A stretch of 64,000 nt of DNA from CAZMHL01 sp045605445 (GTDB taxonomy: Bacteria; Bacillota; Clostridia; RGIG6154), in NCBI GenBank assembly GCA_045605445.1, contig JAZUPZ010000039.1:1-64000 (forward strand), written 5' to 3'. Of the stretch, positions 24,452-33,937 are shown piece by piece. Every line of letters starts with the position of its first letter. The first letter of the stretch is position 1. Under the pieces are notes generated by a model, which worked only from the letters and a program-made list of their open reading frames with translations, did not search any database and was not told the origin of the DNA. The position numbers were made by a program, and so were the translations under genes.

Positions 24452-27400
24452 TTGTATAAAAAAGTTTCCACAGATCTAAATTTTAAAGAGCGCGAGCTCG
24501 ATGTTATAGAATTCTGGAAAGAAAGAAAAGTATTTGAAAACAGTACAAGAGAGGAAGGGGCTCCGGTATTTACTTTCTTTGACGGTCCTCCGACTGCAAA
24601 CGGAAAGCCTCATATCGGTCATATTCTTACACGTGTAATGAAGGATATTGTTCCGAGATATAAAACTATGAAAGGTTACAGGGTTTTAAGAAAGGCCGGA
24701 TGGGACACCCACGGTCTTCCGGTTGAATTGGAAGTTGAAAAATTACTTGGAATAGACGGAAAACCTGAAATAGAAAAATATGGAATAGAGCCTTTTGTAG
24801 AAGAATGTAAAAAAAGTGTATGGAAATACGAAGGCCTCTGGAAAGAAATGAGTGACAGAGTTGGTTTCTGGGCAGATATGGATGATCCTTATGTAACATA
24901 CCATAATGATTATATAGAGTCTGTTTGGTGGGCTTTAAGACAGATTTGGGACAAGGATTTACTTTACAAAGGTTACAAAATTGTACCTTATTGCCCGAGA
25001 TGCGGTACCGCTCTTTCAAGTCATGAAGTTGCCCAGGGATACAAAGACGTTGAAGAAACTTCTGTATTTGTAAACTTTAAGGTTAAAGGAAAAGATGAAT
25101 ATCTCCTCGCATGGACAACCACCCCTTGGACTTTACCTTCTAACGTTGCTCTTGTTGTTAATCCTGATGTTGAATACGTAAAAGTAAAATATCAGGACAA
25201 GCAGTACATTCTTGCAAAAGAACTTATTGAAACAGTTTTTGGAGAAGAAGTTGAAATTGTAGAAACATATACAGGAAATGACCTTAAGGGTCTTGAATAT
25301 GAACCTTTGTTTGATTATGCAGCGCCGACAGAAAAGTGTTGGTATGTTGTTGCAGACAGTTACGTTACAACGACAGATGGTACCGGTATCGTTCACGCTG
25401 CCCCTGCTTTTGGTGAAGACGACGCAAGGGTAGGACGTGAAAACAACCTTCCTTTTGTTCAGTTAATCAATACAGAAGGTAAATTCGTTGAAGGTTGCGG
25501 AAAATACGAAGGAATGTTCGTTAAAGATGCCGATCCGGTTATCATAGATGAATTAAATGAAAAAGGTTTGCTTTTTAAAGCAAAAGCATTTACCCACTCA
25601 TATCCGTTCTGCTGGAGATGTGATACACCTCTTATTTATTATGCGAGACAGTCCTGGTTTATAGCAATGACCAAAGTTCATGACAGCCTCATGAAAAACA
25701 ATGCTACCGTAAACTGGATGCCTGATAACATAAAAGACGGAAGATTTGGTAATTTCCTTGATAATGTTATCGATTGGGGACTTTCGAGAGAAAGATATTG
25801 GGGAACACCGCTTCCTATTTGGGAATGTTCCTGCGGTCACAGACATTTAATCGGTAGTATTGAAGAACTCAAGAGTATGTCCGATAACTGTCCTGACAAT
25901 ATTGAACTTCACAGACCTTACATTGATGAAGTTAAAATAAAATGTACAGAATGCGGTGGCGAAATGCAGAGAGTTACCGAAGTAATCGACTGTTGGTTTG
26001 ATTCAGGCTCTATGCCATTCGCTCAGTGGCATTATCCTTTCGAAAACAAAGATATATTTGACAATAATTTTCCTGCAGATTTTATTAGTGAAGCTATCGA
26101 CCAGACAAGAGGTTGGTTCTACACACTTATGGCTATTTCTACACTTATTTTTGACAAATCACCATATAAAAATGTTATTGTTCTTGGACACGTTCAGGAT
26201 AAAGATGGTCAAAAAATGAGTAAACATAAGGGTAACGTTGTTGACCCGTGGGATGTTCTTAACAATCAGGGTGCTGATGCTGTAAGATGGTATTTCTATT
26301 CTACAAGCGCGCCGTGGATTCCAAACAGATTTTCAAATGACGCCGTAAATGAATGTCAGAGAAAGTTTATGGGAACTTTATGGAATACTTATGCATTCTA
26401 TGTGCTTTATGCTGACATAGATGAATTTAATCCAACTCAGTACAAACTTGAATATGACAAGTTGTCTGTAATGGACAAATGGGTTCTTTCAAAGTTAAAT
26501 TCTCTTATTAAAGAGGTTGACAATGACCTTGAAAATTATAAAATTACTGAGTCTGCAAGAAGTATTCAGGAATTCACTGATGAACTTTCCAACTGGTATG
26601 TAAGAAGATGTCGTGAAAGATTCTGGCAGAAAGATATGCCTCAGGATAAAATCAATGCATTTATGACACTTTATACAGTTTTGTCTGAACTCTCAAAACT
26701 GGCTGCTCCTTATATTCCTTTTATGAGTGAACAGATTTACCAGAACATTGTAAGAACAAATGATCCATCTGCAAAAGAGAGTGTTCACTATTGTGACTTC
26801 CCGGTTGCTGTTGAAGAATACATTGATAAAGAACTTGAAAATAATATGGAAACTGTTTTGAACATAGTAGTTGCAGGACGTTCTGCAAGAAATGCTGCTA
26901 ATGTTAAAAACCGTCAGCCTTTGTCAAAGATTTTCGCTAAAACTGCATATGCTCTTGACGAAAAATATTTCGATATTGTTCTTGATGAACTTAATGTTAA
27001 AGAATTAGAACTTACAGATGATGTTAACGGTTTTGTCGGTTATAAATTCAAACCACAGCTCAAAACAGTTGGTCCTAAATACGGAAAACTTTTAGGTAAA
27101 ATTTCTCAACATCTTGCCTCATGTGATACTTCTGCTGCAATGGATATTCTCAATTCAGAAGGTGTTTATAAATTTGATATCGACGGTGAAAAGATTGAAC
27201 TTTCTAAAGAAGATTTACTTATTGAAACAGTTCAGAAGGAAGGTATGTTCAGTGCATCCGAAAAGAATGTTACCATCGTTCTTGATACCAATCTTAATGA
27301 ACAACTTATTACCGAAGGTTATGTGAGAGAACTTATAAGTAAAATTCAGACAATGAGAAAGGAAGCAGGCTTTGAAGTTCAGAATCACATAGCAATAAGC

Positions 27401-27562
27401 TATAATTCTGATACAAAACTTGCAGATGTAATTCAGGAAAACTGCAAAATTATTATGAGCGAAACTCTCGCTGATAAAATCAGTGATTTTACTGACGGAT
27501 ATTCAAAAAACTGGAATATCAACGGTATAGAAATCACACTTTATGTTAAAAAGCTTTCGTAA
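24452..27562 (+). CDS. ileS: Isoleucine--tRNA ligase, long type
   Basis: Charges tRNA-Ile. The 1036-residue protein has the HIGH motif at residues 54-57, the editing domain between about 190 and 380, KMSKHKGN at 588-595 and a long anticodon-binding and C-terminal region. Length and the KMSKHKGN form suggest the eukaryote-like IleS2 class, which is generally less sensitive to mupirocin; this class call is inference. The start is TTG at 24452, 8 nt after GGAGG. A GTG at 24437 overlaps that site. No T-box leader is present, unlike many Bacillota ileS genes. Confidence 0.95.
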   Translation: MYKKVSTDLNFKERELDVIEFWKERKVFENSTREEGAPVFTFFDGPPTANGKPHIGHILTRVMKDIVPRYKTMKGYRVLRKAGWDTHGLPVELEVEKLLGIDGKPEIEKYGIEPFVEECKKSVWKYEGLWKEMSDRVGFWADMDDPYVTYHNDYIESVWWALRQIWDKDLLYKGYKIVPYCPRCGTALSSHEVAQGYKDVEETSVFVNFKVKGKDEYLLAWTTTPWTLPSNVALVVNPDVEYVKVKYQDKQYILAKELIETVFGEEVEIVETYTGNDLKGLEYEPLFDYAAPTEKCWYVVADSYVTTTDGTGIVHAAPAFGEDDARVGRENNLPFVQLINTEGKFVEGCGKYEGMFVKDADPVIIDELNEKGLLFKAKAFTHSYPFCWRCDTPLIYYARQSWFIAMTKVHDSLMKNNATVNWMPDNIKDGRFGNFLDNVIDWGLSRERYWGTPLPIWECSCGHRHLIGSIEELKSMSDNCPDNIELHRPYIDEVKIKCTECGGEMQRVTEVIDCWFDSGSMPFAQWHYPFENKDIFDNNFPADFISEAIDQTRGWFYTLMAISTLIFDKSPYKNVIVLGHVQDKDGQKMSKHKGNVVDPWDVLNNQGADAVRWYFYSTSAPWIPNRFSNDAVNECQRKFMGTLWNTYAFYVLYADIDEFNPTQYKLEYDKLSVMDKWVLSKLNSLIKEVDNDLENYKITESARSIQEFTDELSNWYVRRCRERFWQKDMPQDKINAFMTLYTVLSELSKLAAPYIPFMSEQIYQNIVRTNDPSAKESVHYCDFPVAVEEYIDKELENNMETVLNIVVAGRSARNAANVKNRQPLSKIFAKTAYALDEKYFDIVLDELNVKELELTDDVNGFVGYKFKPQLKTVGPKYGKLLGKISQHLASCDTSAAMDILNSEGVYKFDIDGEKIELSKEDLLIETVQKEGMFSASEKNVTIVLDTNLNEQLITEGYVRELISKIQTMRKEAGFEVQNHIAISYNSDTKLADVIQENCKIIMSETLADKISDFTDGYSKNWNINGIEITLYVKKLS

Positions 27563-27796
27563 TTCAAGCAAGGTTACGATGAAAATCAAAACAACTTCTT
27601 TTGATAGAAACCGTAAAAATATCAGTAGAAGGGGATAGTATTTCAATAACAGGGTATATTTGTATAACAAGGAATGTTCAACTCAAATGAATATTTATTA
27701 TGCAAAACCTTGTCTGTCGCCGGTCGTAACTGTTATATATTTGTGCGACCAATAACCGGCGGCAGGATGATAAATTAAAAAAAGGAGATTATAAAA
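27563..27796 (+). ncRNA. Structured leader before the DUF1858 gene
   Basis: The 234-bp gap has no credible gene. It contains a stable two-part stem: CTGTCGCC (27714-27721) with GGCGGCAG (27758-27765), continued inside by GGTCG (27722-27726) with CGACC (27746-27750), leaving a 7-nt bulge AATAACC on the 3' side. That bulge ends in ACC, so GCCGGT could instead pair with ACCGGC, an alternative fold. A further outer stem ACAAGG/CCTTGT (27668-27673 with 27708-27713) is possible. There is no T run, so it is not a terminator. It could be a riboswitch-like leader or a processed stem; this is inference. Confidence 0.45.
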
Positions 27797-28003
27797 ATGA
27801 AAGTAACAAAGGACACTATTATCAGAGATGTATTAAATATGGATGAAGGTACTGCACCTTTCTTCCTTGCTATAGGTATGCATTGTCTTGGCTGCCCTGC
27901 ATCAAGCGGAGAGTCAATTGAACAGGCTTGCGCTGTTCATGGCGTAAATGCTGACGAACTTGTTGAAAAACTTAACAACTACCTTTCAACACTTGATAAA
28001 TAA
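27797..28003 (+). CDS. DUF1858 domain protein (redox disulfide, TIGR03980-like)
   Basis: A 68-residue protein consisting of one DUF1858 domain. The conserved CLGCPAS motif holds two cysteines that could form a redox-active disulfide, plus a third cysteine near C50. Members often accompany hybrid cluster (prismane) proteins and are proposed to handle thiol or metal-centre chemistry. No hybrid cluster gene is nearby. The ribosome binding site AAAAAAAGGAG is strong, and the long structured leader is unusual for so small a gene. Confidence 0.88.
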   Translation: MKVTKDTIIRDVLNMDEGTAPFFLAIGMHCLGCPASSGESIEQACAVHGVNADELVEKLNNYLSTLDK

Positions 28004-28006
28004 TCT

Positions 28007-28933
28007 ATGCTTAAAATAGGCAATTTCACTGTCAATGGAAACGTATTTCTCGGTCCAATGGCAGGAATAACCGATTTAGCTTTCAGACTTATCTGTAAAG
28101 AGTTTGGTTGCTCTATGGTTTATTCCGAAATGATATCTTCAAGAGCATTACATTATTCAGATAAAAAAACTGTCACACTTCTGGCTACTGAACCGGAAGA
28201 AAAACCTCTTGCTGTTCAGATTTTTGGTTCAGAGCCTGAATATATGGCAGAAGCAACTGAAAAAATTCAAAAAATGGATATAGCATCGGTTATTGATATT
28301 AACATGGGGTGTCCTGCACCTAAAATTGTTAATAACAATGACGGCTCCGCTCTTATGAAAGACATTGATAAAGCAAGCAAAGTTATAAAAGCTGTGGCTG
28401 CTTCTTCTGATTTGCCGGTTACGGTAAAATTCCGATCCGGTTGGGACTGCTCTTCAATCAATTGCATTGAATTTGCAAAGATGTGTGAAGAGTCGGGCGC
28501 GGATGCTCTTACGATTCATCCGAGAACCCGTTCTCAGTACTACAGCGGACAAGCAGACTGGAATCTGATTAAAGCTGTGAAAAGCTCTGTTTCTGTTCCG
28601 GTAATTGGAAACGGTGATGTGTTTTCTTATAATGATATACATAAGATGACAGATTTTACCGGGTGTGATGCAGTTATGATATCAAGAGGTTCATTAGGAA
28701 ATCCTTTTATTTTCCACAATATTGAACCTACACCCGAACAAGTAATTACGGTTGCTTTAAAGCATCTGGATTTAATTATTAAGTATAAAGGTGAACACAT
28801 CGGTATAAGAGAAGCGAGAAAGCATATGTCCTGGTATGTAAAAGGAATGCATAATGCTTCAAAAATTAAAAATGAAATCAACTTATGTACAGATTCCGAT
28901 AAAATGAAAAAATTGTTAATTAGTTTAATATAG
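28007..28933 (+). CDS. dus: tRNA-dihydrouridine synthase (DusB type)
   Basis: An FMN-dependent enzyme that reduces uridines in the tRNA D-loop. The TIM-barrel landmarks are FLGPMAGITDLAFR, the catalytic-cysteine motif INMGCPAPKI (Cys protonates the uracil), VKFRSGWD and the IHPRTRSQYYSG segment. The 308-residue length and sequence fit the DusB group usual in Clostridia. The ATG is 3 bp after the DUF1858 stop, so the pair is probably cotranscribed. Confidence 0.94.
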   Translation: MLKIGNFTVNGNVFLGPMAGITDLAFRLICKEFGCSMVYSEMISSRALHYSDKKTVTLLATEPEEKPLAVQIFGSEPEYMAEATEKIQKMDIASVIDINMGCPAPKIVNNNDGSALMKDIDKASKVIKAVAASSDLPVTVKFRSGWDCSSINCIEFAKMCEESGADALTIHPRTRSQYYSGQADWNLIKAVKSSVSVPVIGNGDVFSYNDIHKMTDFTGCDAVMISRGSLGNPFIFHNIEPTPEQVITVALKHLDLIIKYKGEHIGIREARKHMSWYVKGMHNASKIKNEINLCTDSDKMKKLLISLI

Positions 28934-28943
28934 GAGGGTATTT

Positions 28944-29651
28944 ATGGTTAGTCCCAAATACAAAAGAGTTCTGCTGAAAATCAGCGGTGAAGCTTTAGCA
29001 GGCGATAAAGGCGTTGGTCTTAATCAGGCTACAATCAGCAGCATTTGTGATAAGGTAAAAGAATGTGTAGACATGGGTGTTCAGGTTGCTATTGTTGTTG
29101 GCGGAGGCAACTTCTGGAGAGGAAGAACCGGCGAGGGAATGGACAGAACAAGAGCAGATCATATGGGAATGCTTGCAACTGTTATCAACGCCCTTGCACT
29201 TGCTGATTCACTTGAATCAAAGGATGTTCAGGCGAGAGTTCAGACAGCTATTGAAATGAGACAAATTGCTGAACCTTATATCAGAGGAAAAGCAGTTAGA
29301 CATCTTGAAAAAGGCAGAGTTGTAATTTTTGGTTGTGGTTCTGGAAATCCGTTTTTCTCAACCGATACAGCAGCTGCTTTAAGAGCTGCTGAAATAGATG
29401 CCGATATTATTTTACTTGCTAAAAAGGTTGATGCAGTATATGACAGTGACCCAAATATCAACCCTGCTGCAGTTAAGTTTGACAAACTCGATTACATAAG
29501 TATTCTTAACAGTCGTCTCGGAGTTATGGACTCAACAGCAACTTCATTGTGTATGGACAATGAAATACCAATTCTTGTTTTCGGACTTGATGATCCTGAA
29601 AATATAATCAGAGCCGTAAAAGGTGAAAAAATCGGAACGATAGTTGAATAA
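28944..29651 (+). CDS. pyrH: UMP kinase
   Basis: Phosphorylates UMP to UDP as a hexamer of the amino-acid-kinase fold. N-terminal VLLKISGEALAG, GGGNFWRG and the C-terminal TATSLCMDNEIPI motif are all present. Length is 235 residues. It starts the conserved pyrH-frr-uppS-cdsA-dxr-rseP-ispG-polC series. In many bacteria rpsB and tsf precede pyrH; here dusB does. Confidence 0.97.
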   Translation: MVSPKYKRVLLKISGEALAGDKGVGLNQATISSICDKVKECVDMGVQVAIVVGGGNFWRGRTGEGMDRTRADHMGMLATVINALALADSLESKDVQARVQTAIEMRQIAEPYIRGKAVRHLEKGRVVIFGCGSGNPFFSTDTAAALRAAEIDADIILLAKKVDAVYDSDPNINPAAVKFDKLDYISILNSRLGVMDSTATSLCMDNEIPILVFGLDDPENIIRAVKGEKIGTIVE

Positions 29652-29676
29652 AAAATACATTAACGGAGGTATTGTT

Positions 29677-30231
29677 ATGAAAGAACAGTATACTGAAATT
29701 AACGAAAAAATGGAAAAAACCCTTAATGCACTTATGAGAGAATTTTCATCTATAAGGGCAGGCAGAGCAAACCCGGCAATTCTTGACAAAGTTAAAGTGG
29801 ATTATTACGGAACACCTACTCCTGTTTCTCAGGTTGGTACTATTGCTGTTCCTGAAGCGAGAATGATTACCATTCAGCCATGGGATGCATCGCTTGTTAA
29901 AGATATCGAAAAAGCAATCCTTGCATCAGATATCGGAATTACCCCTAATAATGACGGTAAAATTATCAGGCTTAATTTCCCGCCGCTTACTGAAGAAAGA
30001 AGAAAAGATCTTGTTAAACAGATTAAGAAAATTGCCGAAGAATCAAAAGTTGCAATTCGTTCTATAAGAAGAGATTTTCTTGAAAAATACAAAAAAGCAA
30101 AAAAAGACGGTGAAATTACCGAGGATGATCTTAAAGGTATTGAAAAAGATATTCAGGATATGACAGATTCTTCTATTAAGGAAATCGACGGAATCGTTGC
30201 TAAGAAGGAAGCTGAAATTCTTGAAGTATAA
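29677..30231 (+). CDS. frr: Ribosome recycling factor
   Basis: Splits post-termination ribosomes together with EF-G. The 184-residue protein shows RAGRANPAILDKV, YYGTPTPVSQVG and IGITPNNDGKIIRL, all family landmarks. ATG 29677 follows GGAGGTAT; the upstream in-frame start at 29644 lies within pyrH and is rejected. Confidence 0.97.
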   Translation: MKEQYTEINEKMEKTLNALMREFSSIRAGRANPAILDKVKVDYYGTPTPVSQVGTIAVPEARMITIQPWDASLVKDIEKAILASDIGITPNNDGKIIRLNFPPLTEERRKDLVKQIKKIAEESKVAIRSIRRDFLEKYKKAKKDGEITEDDLKGIEKDIQDMTDSSIKEIDGIVAKKEAEILEV

Positions 30232-30940
30232 TATTGATTTAAACAATATACCAAAACATATTGGAATTATTATGGATGGTAACGGCAGGTATGCTCAAAA
30301 ACTCGGTTTGAAACGAACTGAAGGACATAAAGCCGGAGCAGAACAGTTGAATATAATTTCAGAGCATGCAGGAAACCTCGGAGTAAAATATCTTACAGTA
30401 TACACTTTTTCTACCGAAAACTGGAAACGGCCAAAAGAAGAAGTTGCAGGTATTATGAAATTACTTCGTATGTACCTTCTTAACTGGGAAAAGTACATAG
30501 GAGGTAAGGGTGTTCGTATAAGAGTTTTAGGAGATGTTTCACTTTTTGATTCGAGTTTACAAAAACTTATGAATTATGTTTCCGACCAGACAAAAAACGA
30601 AACAAAACTTGTTTTGAACATAGCACTTGGTTATGGTGGCAGGAATGAAATTGTTCAAGCAGCTAAAAAACTTGCCGAGGATTATAAAAACGGGATACTT
30701 TCTCTTGATGATGTTAGTGAAAGTCTTTTTTCAGGATATCTTTATACAAAAGATATCCCGGAGCCTGACTTAATCATAAGACCCGGCGGTGAACTCAGAT
30801 TGAGTAATTTTCTTACATGGCAGTCTGCATACAGCGAGTTTTGGTTTACAGATGTTTTATGGCCTGAATTTTCAACTGATGATTTTGATAAGGCTATTTA
30901 TGATTACCAGACAAGACACAGACGTTATGGCGGATTATAA
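30221..30940 (+). CDS. uppS: Undecaprenyl diphosphate synthase (cis-prenyltransferase)
   Basis: Makes the C55 lipid carrier for peptidoglycan and surface polysaccharides. The catalytic IIMDGNGRYAQ motif, TVYTFSTENWKRP and the C-terminal IIRPGGELRLSNFL substrate motif are present. The start is best placed at TTG 30221, 9 nt after AAGGAAG, overlapping frr by 11 bp. An alternative TTG at 30197 has no site. The protein is 239 residues. The product supplies the wall enzymes encoded elsewhere in the window. Confidence 0.95.
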   Translation: MKYNIDLNNIPKHIGIIMDGNGRYAQKLGLKRTEGHKAGAEQLNIISEHAGNLGVKYLTVYTFSTENWKRPKEEVAGIMKLLRMYLLNWEKYIGGKGVRIRVLGDVSLFDSSLQKLMNYVSDQTKNETKLVLNIALGYGGRNEIVQAAKKLAEDYKNGILSLDDVSESLFSGYLYTKDIPEPDLIIRPGGELRLSNFLTWQSAYSEFWFTDVLWPEFSTDDFDKAIYDYQTRHRRYGGL

Positions 30941-30961
30941 GGTTTAGGAGGAGAAAAAATT

Positions 30962-31762
30962 ATGAAAACAAGGATATTTACAGGGATAATAGGCCTGATT
31001 ATTTTGATTTTTATGATTTTTTCTCCTGTTCCTTTTTTTGAAGTAGCTTGCATTTTAATTTCTTTGCTTGCTTTCTTCGAAGTTCAGAAAACAGCCGGTA
31101 TAAATAAAATTACGTCATTATTTGTTCTTAATTACATATTTGCCGTTTTACTTGTTATAGCAATGAGGATTAGTCTTACTGCATCTGTTTCGGTTTTGTT
31201 TACACATCTTTTCTCAATGTTTGCGCTGATGATATTCAATAACAAAAAAGTTAATGTTGAAAACGTTGTATTTTCTCTTTTCTTTATTGTTTATACAATT
31301 TGTCTTATTCATTTTATTACTTTAATAAGACAGTCGACGCACGGCTTATTGTATCTTGCAATACTTTTTGTAGGAGTGTTTGCAACAGATACTTTTGCCT
31401 ATTTCTCAGGAGTTTTTCTCGGAAAACATAAATTGTGCCCTGAAATCAGCCCTAAAAAAACAATCGAAGGCTCTGTCGGCGGATGGCTGGGTTGCATTAC
31501 TTTACTTATTATTTCAGGGTTAATTATTTCCGCAAATAATTTTTCTGTTAATTATATATATCTTGCACTTTTCAGTCTTATTTGTGGAGGAATTTCCCAG
31601 GTTGGAGATCTTACAGCATCTCTTATAAAAAGATATTACAATGTAAAAGATTACGGTAATTTATTACCGGGTCACGGTGGTATAATGGACAGACTTGACT
31701 CGATTCTTCTTGTATCTCCTGTTCTTTATCTCTTCGTGGTTTACTTGCCAATAATTAAATAG
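30962..31762 (+). CDS. cdsA: Phosphatidate cytidylyltransferase (CDP-diglyceride synthase)
   Basis: Makes CDP-diacylglycerol, the precursor of anionic phospholipids. It is a polytopic membrane protein of 266 residues, about seven segments, with the C-terminal family signature: ISPKKTIEGSVGG followed by QVGDLTASLIKR and KDYGNLLPGHGGIMDRLDS. It lies 21 bp after uppS with an AGGAGGAG site. Confidence 0.95.
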   Translation: MKTRIFTGIIGLIILIFMIFSPVPFFEVACILISLLAFFEVQKTAGINKITSLFVLNYIFAVLLVIAMRISLTASVSVLFTHLFSMFALMIFNNKKVNVENVVFSLFFIVYTICLIHFITLIRQSTHGLLYLAILFVGVFATDTFAYFSGVFLGKHKLCPEISPKKTIEGSVGGWLGCITLLIISGLIISANNFSVNYIYLALFSLICGGISQVGDLTASLIKRYYNVKDYGNLLPGHGGIMDRLDSILLVSPVLYLFVVYLPIIK

Positions 31763-31769
31763 GTGACTT

Positions 31770-32927
31770 ATGAAAAATATATCAATACTTGGTTCAACCG
31801 GTTCCATAGGAACACAGACGCTTGATGTAATATCAAGAAATGAAAAAGAATATAATGTGGTTGGCATTACAGCCAACCGTAACATAGATTTACTTGAAAA
31901 ACAAATACGAATTTACAAGCCTTTAAAAGCAGCAATAGCTGATAAGGCTTTGTTTAATTCTTTGAAAACATCAGTTGCAGACACAAATACAAAAATATTG
32001 TGCGGTTCAGAAAGCATAAACGAAATTGCTTCTGAATCAGAAAATGATATAGTGGTTTCTTCTTTGGTTGGTATTGCAGGACTTGAACCAACTTTATGTG
32101 CTATAAATGCAAAATCTGATATTGCGCTTGCAAACAAAGAAACTCTTGTAACCGCAGGAGAATTTGTTATAAGATCTGCAAAAGAGAATAATGTTAAAAT
32201 TTTACCTGTAGACAGCGAACATTCGGCAGTTTTTCAATGTCTTATGGGTAACAAAGATAAAAATAATATCAAAAGAATAATACTTACTGCATCGGGTGGT
32301 CCTTTCTTTGGAAAAACTGAAGAACAACTTAAAGTTGTTACTGTCGAAGATGCTCTGAAGCATCCAAATTGGTCTATGGGTAAAAAAATAACCATAGACT
32401 CTGCTACAATGATGAACAAGGGACTTGAAATTATAGAAGCAAAATGGCTGTTTGATATGACTCCTGACAAAATTGATGTAGTTGTTCACAGACAGAGCAT
32501 AATTCATTCTATGGTTGAATACACCGATGGTGCTATACTTGCTCAAATAGGCGAGCCCGATATGCGTGTGCCTATCAGTTGTGCGCTTAACTATCCGAGT
32601 AGGGAAATTTATAATTCTCAACCGTTTGATTTTATTAAAAATTCAACTCTTACTTTTGATTTGCCGGACGAAAAAACTTTTAAGTGTCTCAAACTTGCTA
32701 AAGATGCCCTTCGCATCGGTGGAACAATGACTGCGTTCCTGAATGGCGCAAATGAGGCAGCTGTACAACTGTTTCTTGATGAAAAGATTAAATTTCTTGA
32801 TATTGGAAATATTATAGAAAAGGCTTTATCTGAATATAAACCTGTTTTTGATTATACTATAGACGACGTTTACCTTGCAGATAAGGTATCCAGAGAAGCT
32901 GTTTATCGTCTTTCAAAGGAGCTTTAA
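31770..32927 (+). CDS. dxr: 1-deoxy-D-xylulose 5-phosphate reductoisomerase
   Basis: Second step of the MEP isoprenoid pathway, NADPH- and metal-dependent. N-terminal GSTGSIGTQTLDV is the nucleotide-binding loop. LANKETLVTAG, PVDSEHSAVFQ and the MNKGLEIIEAKWLF segment mark the catalytic domain. Length is 385 residues. With ispG here and ispH downstream, the window encodes three steps of the pathway. Confidence 0.97.
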   Translation: MKNISILGSTGSIGTQTLDVISRNEKEYNVVGITANRNIDLLEKQIRIYKPLKAAIADKALFNSLKTSVADTNTKILCGSESINEIASESENDIVVSSLVGIAGLEPTLCAINAKSDIALANKETLVTAGEFVIRSAKENNVKILPVDSEHSAVFQCLMGNKDKNNIKRIILTASGGPFFGKTEEQLKVVTVEDALKHPNWSMGKKITIDSATMMNKGLEIIEAKWLFDMTPDKIDVVVHRQSIIHSMVEYTDGAILAQIGEPDMRVPISCALNYPSREIYNSQPFDFIKNSTLTFDLPDEKTFKCLKLAKDALRIGGTMTAFLNGANEAAVQLFLDEKIKFLDIGNIIEKALSEYKPVFDYTIDDVYLADKVSREAVYRLSKEL

Positions 32928-32929
32928 AA

Positions 32930-33934
32930 GTGACTATTATAATATCATTATTGTTGTTTGGTTTGTTGATCGGAATTCACGAATTCGGTCATCTTATTGC
33001 TGCAAAAATAAACAAAATAAATGTTATTGAATTTTCAATAGGAATGGGACCTAAAATTTTTTCTTTCAAAAAAGGAGAAACTTTGTATTCGTTAAGACTT
33101 TTACCTATCGGCGGATTTTGCAATATGGAAGGTGAAGACGAAGAAACCGGGTCAGAAAATGCATTCTCTTCAAAGTCTCCGCTAAGAAGAATTTCTGTTC
33201 TTGCAGCCGGAGCTATAATGAATCTTGTTCTGGGTTTTATTGCGTTACTTATAATTTCTCTGTCAAATCCTACCTGTACAACTACTTATATTGAAAAAGT
33301 AAATATTGAATCGCCCGCTTATCAGCAAGGTCTCAGAGCTGGAGATAAAGTTCTTAAACTTGATAATAAAAAAGTTAAAACATACAATGACATTTTATAT
33401 TTTATGACCGAAAATAAAGGTGAAACAATTTCAGTTACAGTGTCAAGAAACGGTAGTATTCAAAACTTAAATATAAAGCCTTATTACGAAGGAAACAGAT
33501 ACTATATCGGCATTACTCCTGAAATACACAAGAATACGCCTTTAAAAAGTCTTGTTAGTGCTTTTTATAATGAAGTTTTCATAAGTAAACTGATAATAAA
33601 ATCTTTGTGGCAAATGCTGACAGGCGAAATAATGCTGAGCGAAGCCTCGGGACCTGTTGGAGTTGTTAAAGAAATTGGCACAGCAGCACAGGCAGGATTT
33701 CTTAATGTTATATATATTCTTGCAATTATAACTATAAATTTAGGACTTTTTAATTTACTTCCGATTCCTGCTCTTGACGGTGGCAGAATTGTGTTTTCAT
33801 TATTTGAATTAGTAACAAGAAAAAAAGTGTCTGTAAAAACGGAAGCTATAATTCATACAGTGGGGCTTGCTCTTTTAATGCTTGTTATGGTTTTTGTTAC
33901 TTTTAATGATATTGTCAAACTTTTTGCGAGGTAA
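32930..33934 (+). CDS. rseP: RIP zinc metalloprotease RseP
   Basis: A site-2-type intramembrane protease that cleaves anti-sigma factors and remnant signal peptides. The zinc motif is H17-E-F-G-H21, with a PDZ domain around residues 120-190 and the second metal motif LPIPALDGGR (D283). Length is 334 residues. The start is GTG 32930 behind AAAGGAGC. It is one of three M50-family proteases in the window. Confidence 0.94.
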   Translation: MTIIISLLLFGLLIGIHEFGHLIAAKINKINVIEFSIGMGPKIFSFKKGETLYSLRLLPIGGFCNMEGEDEETGSENAFSSKSPLRRISVLAAGAIMNLVLGFIALLIISLSNPTCTTTYIEKVNIESPAYQQGLRAGDKVLKLDNKKVKTYNDILYFMTENKGETISVTVSRNGSIQNLNIKPYYEGNRYYIGITPEIHKNTPLKSLVSAFYNEVFISKLIIKSLWQMLTGEIMLSEASGPVGVVKEIGTAAQAGFLNVIYILAIITINLGLFNLLPIPALDGGRIVFSLFELVTRKKVSVKTEAIIHTVGLALLMLVMVFVTFNDIVKLFAR

Positions 33935-33937
33935 AAT

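Noticed and set aside
27580..27639. Small open frame of about 19 codons in the ileS-DUF1858 gap
   Set aside because: No ribosome binding site and nothing protein-like in it.
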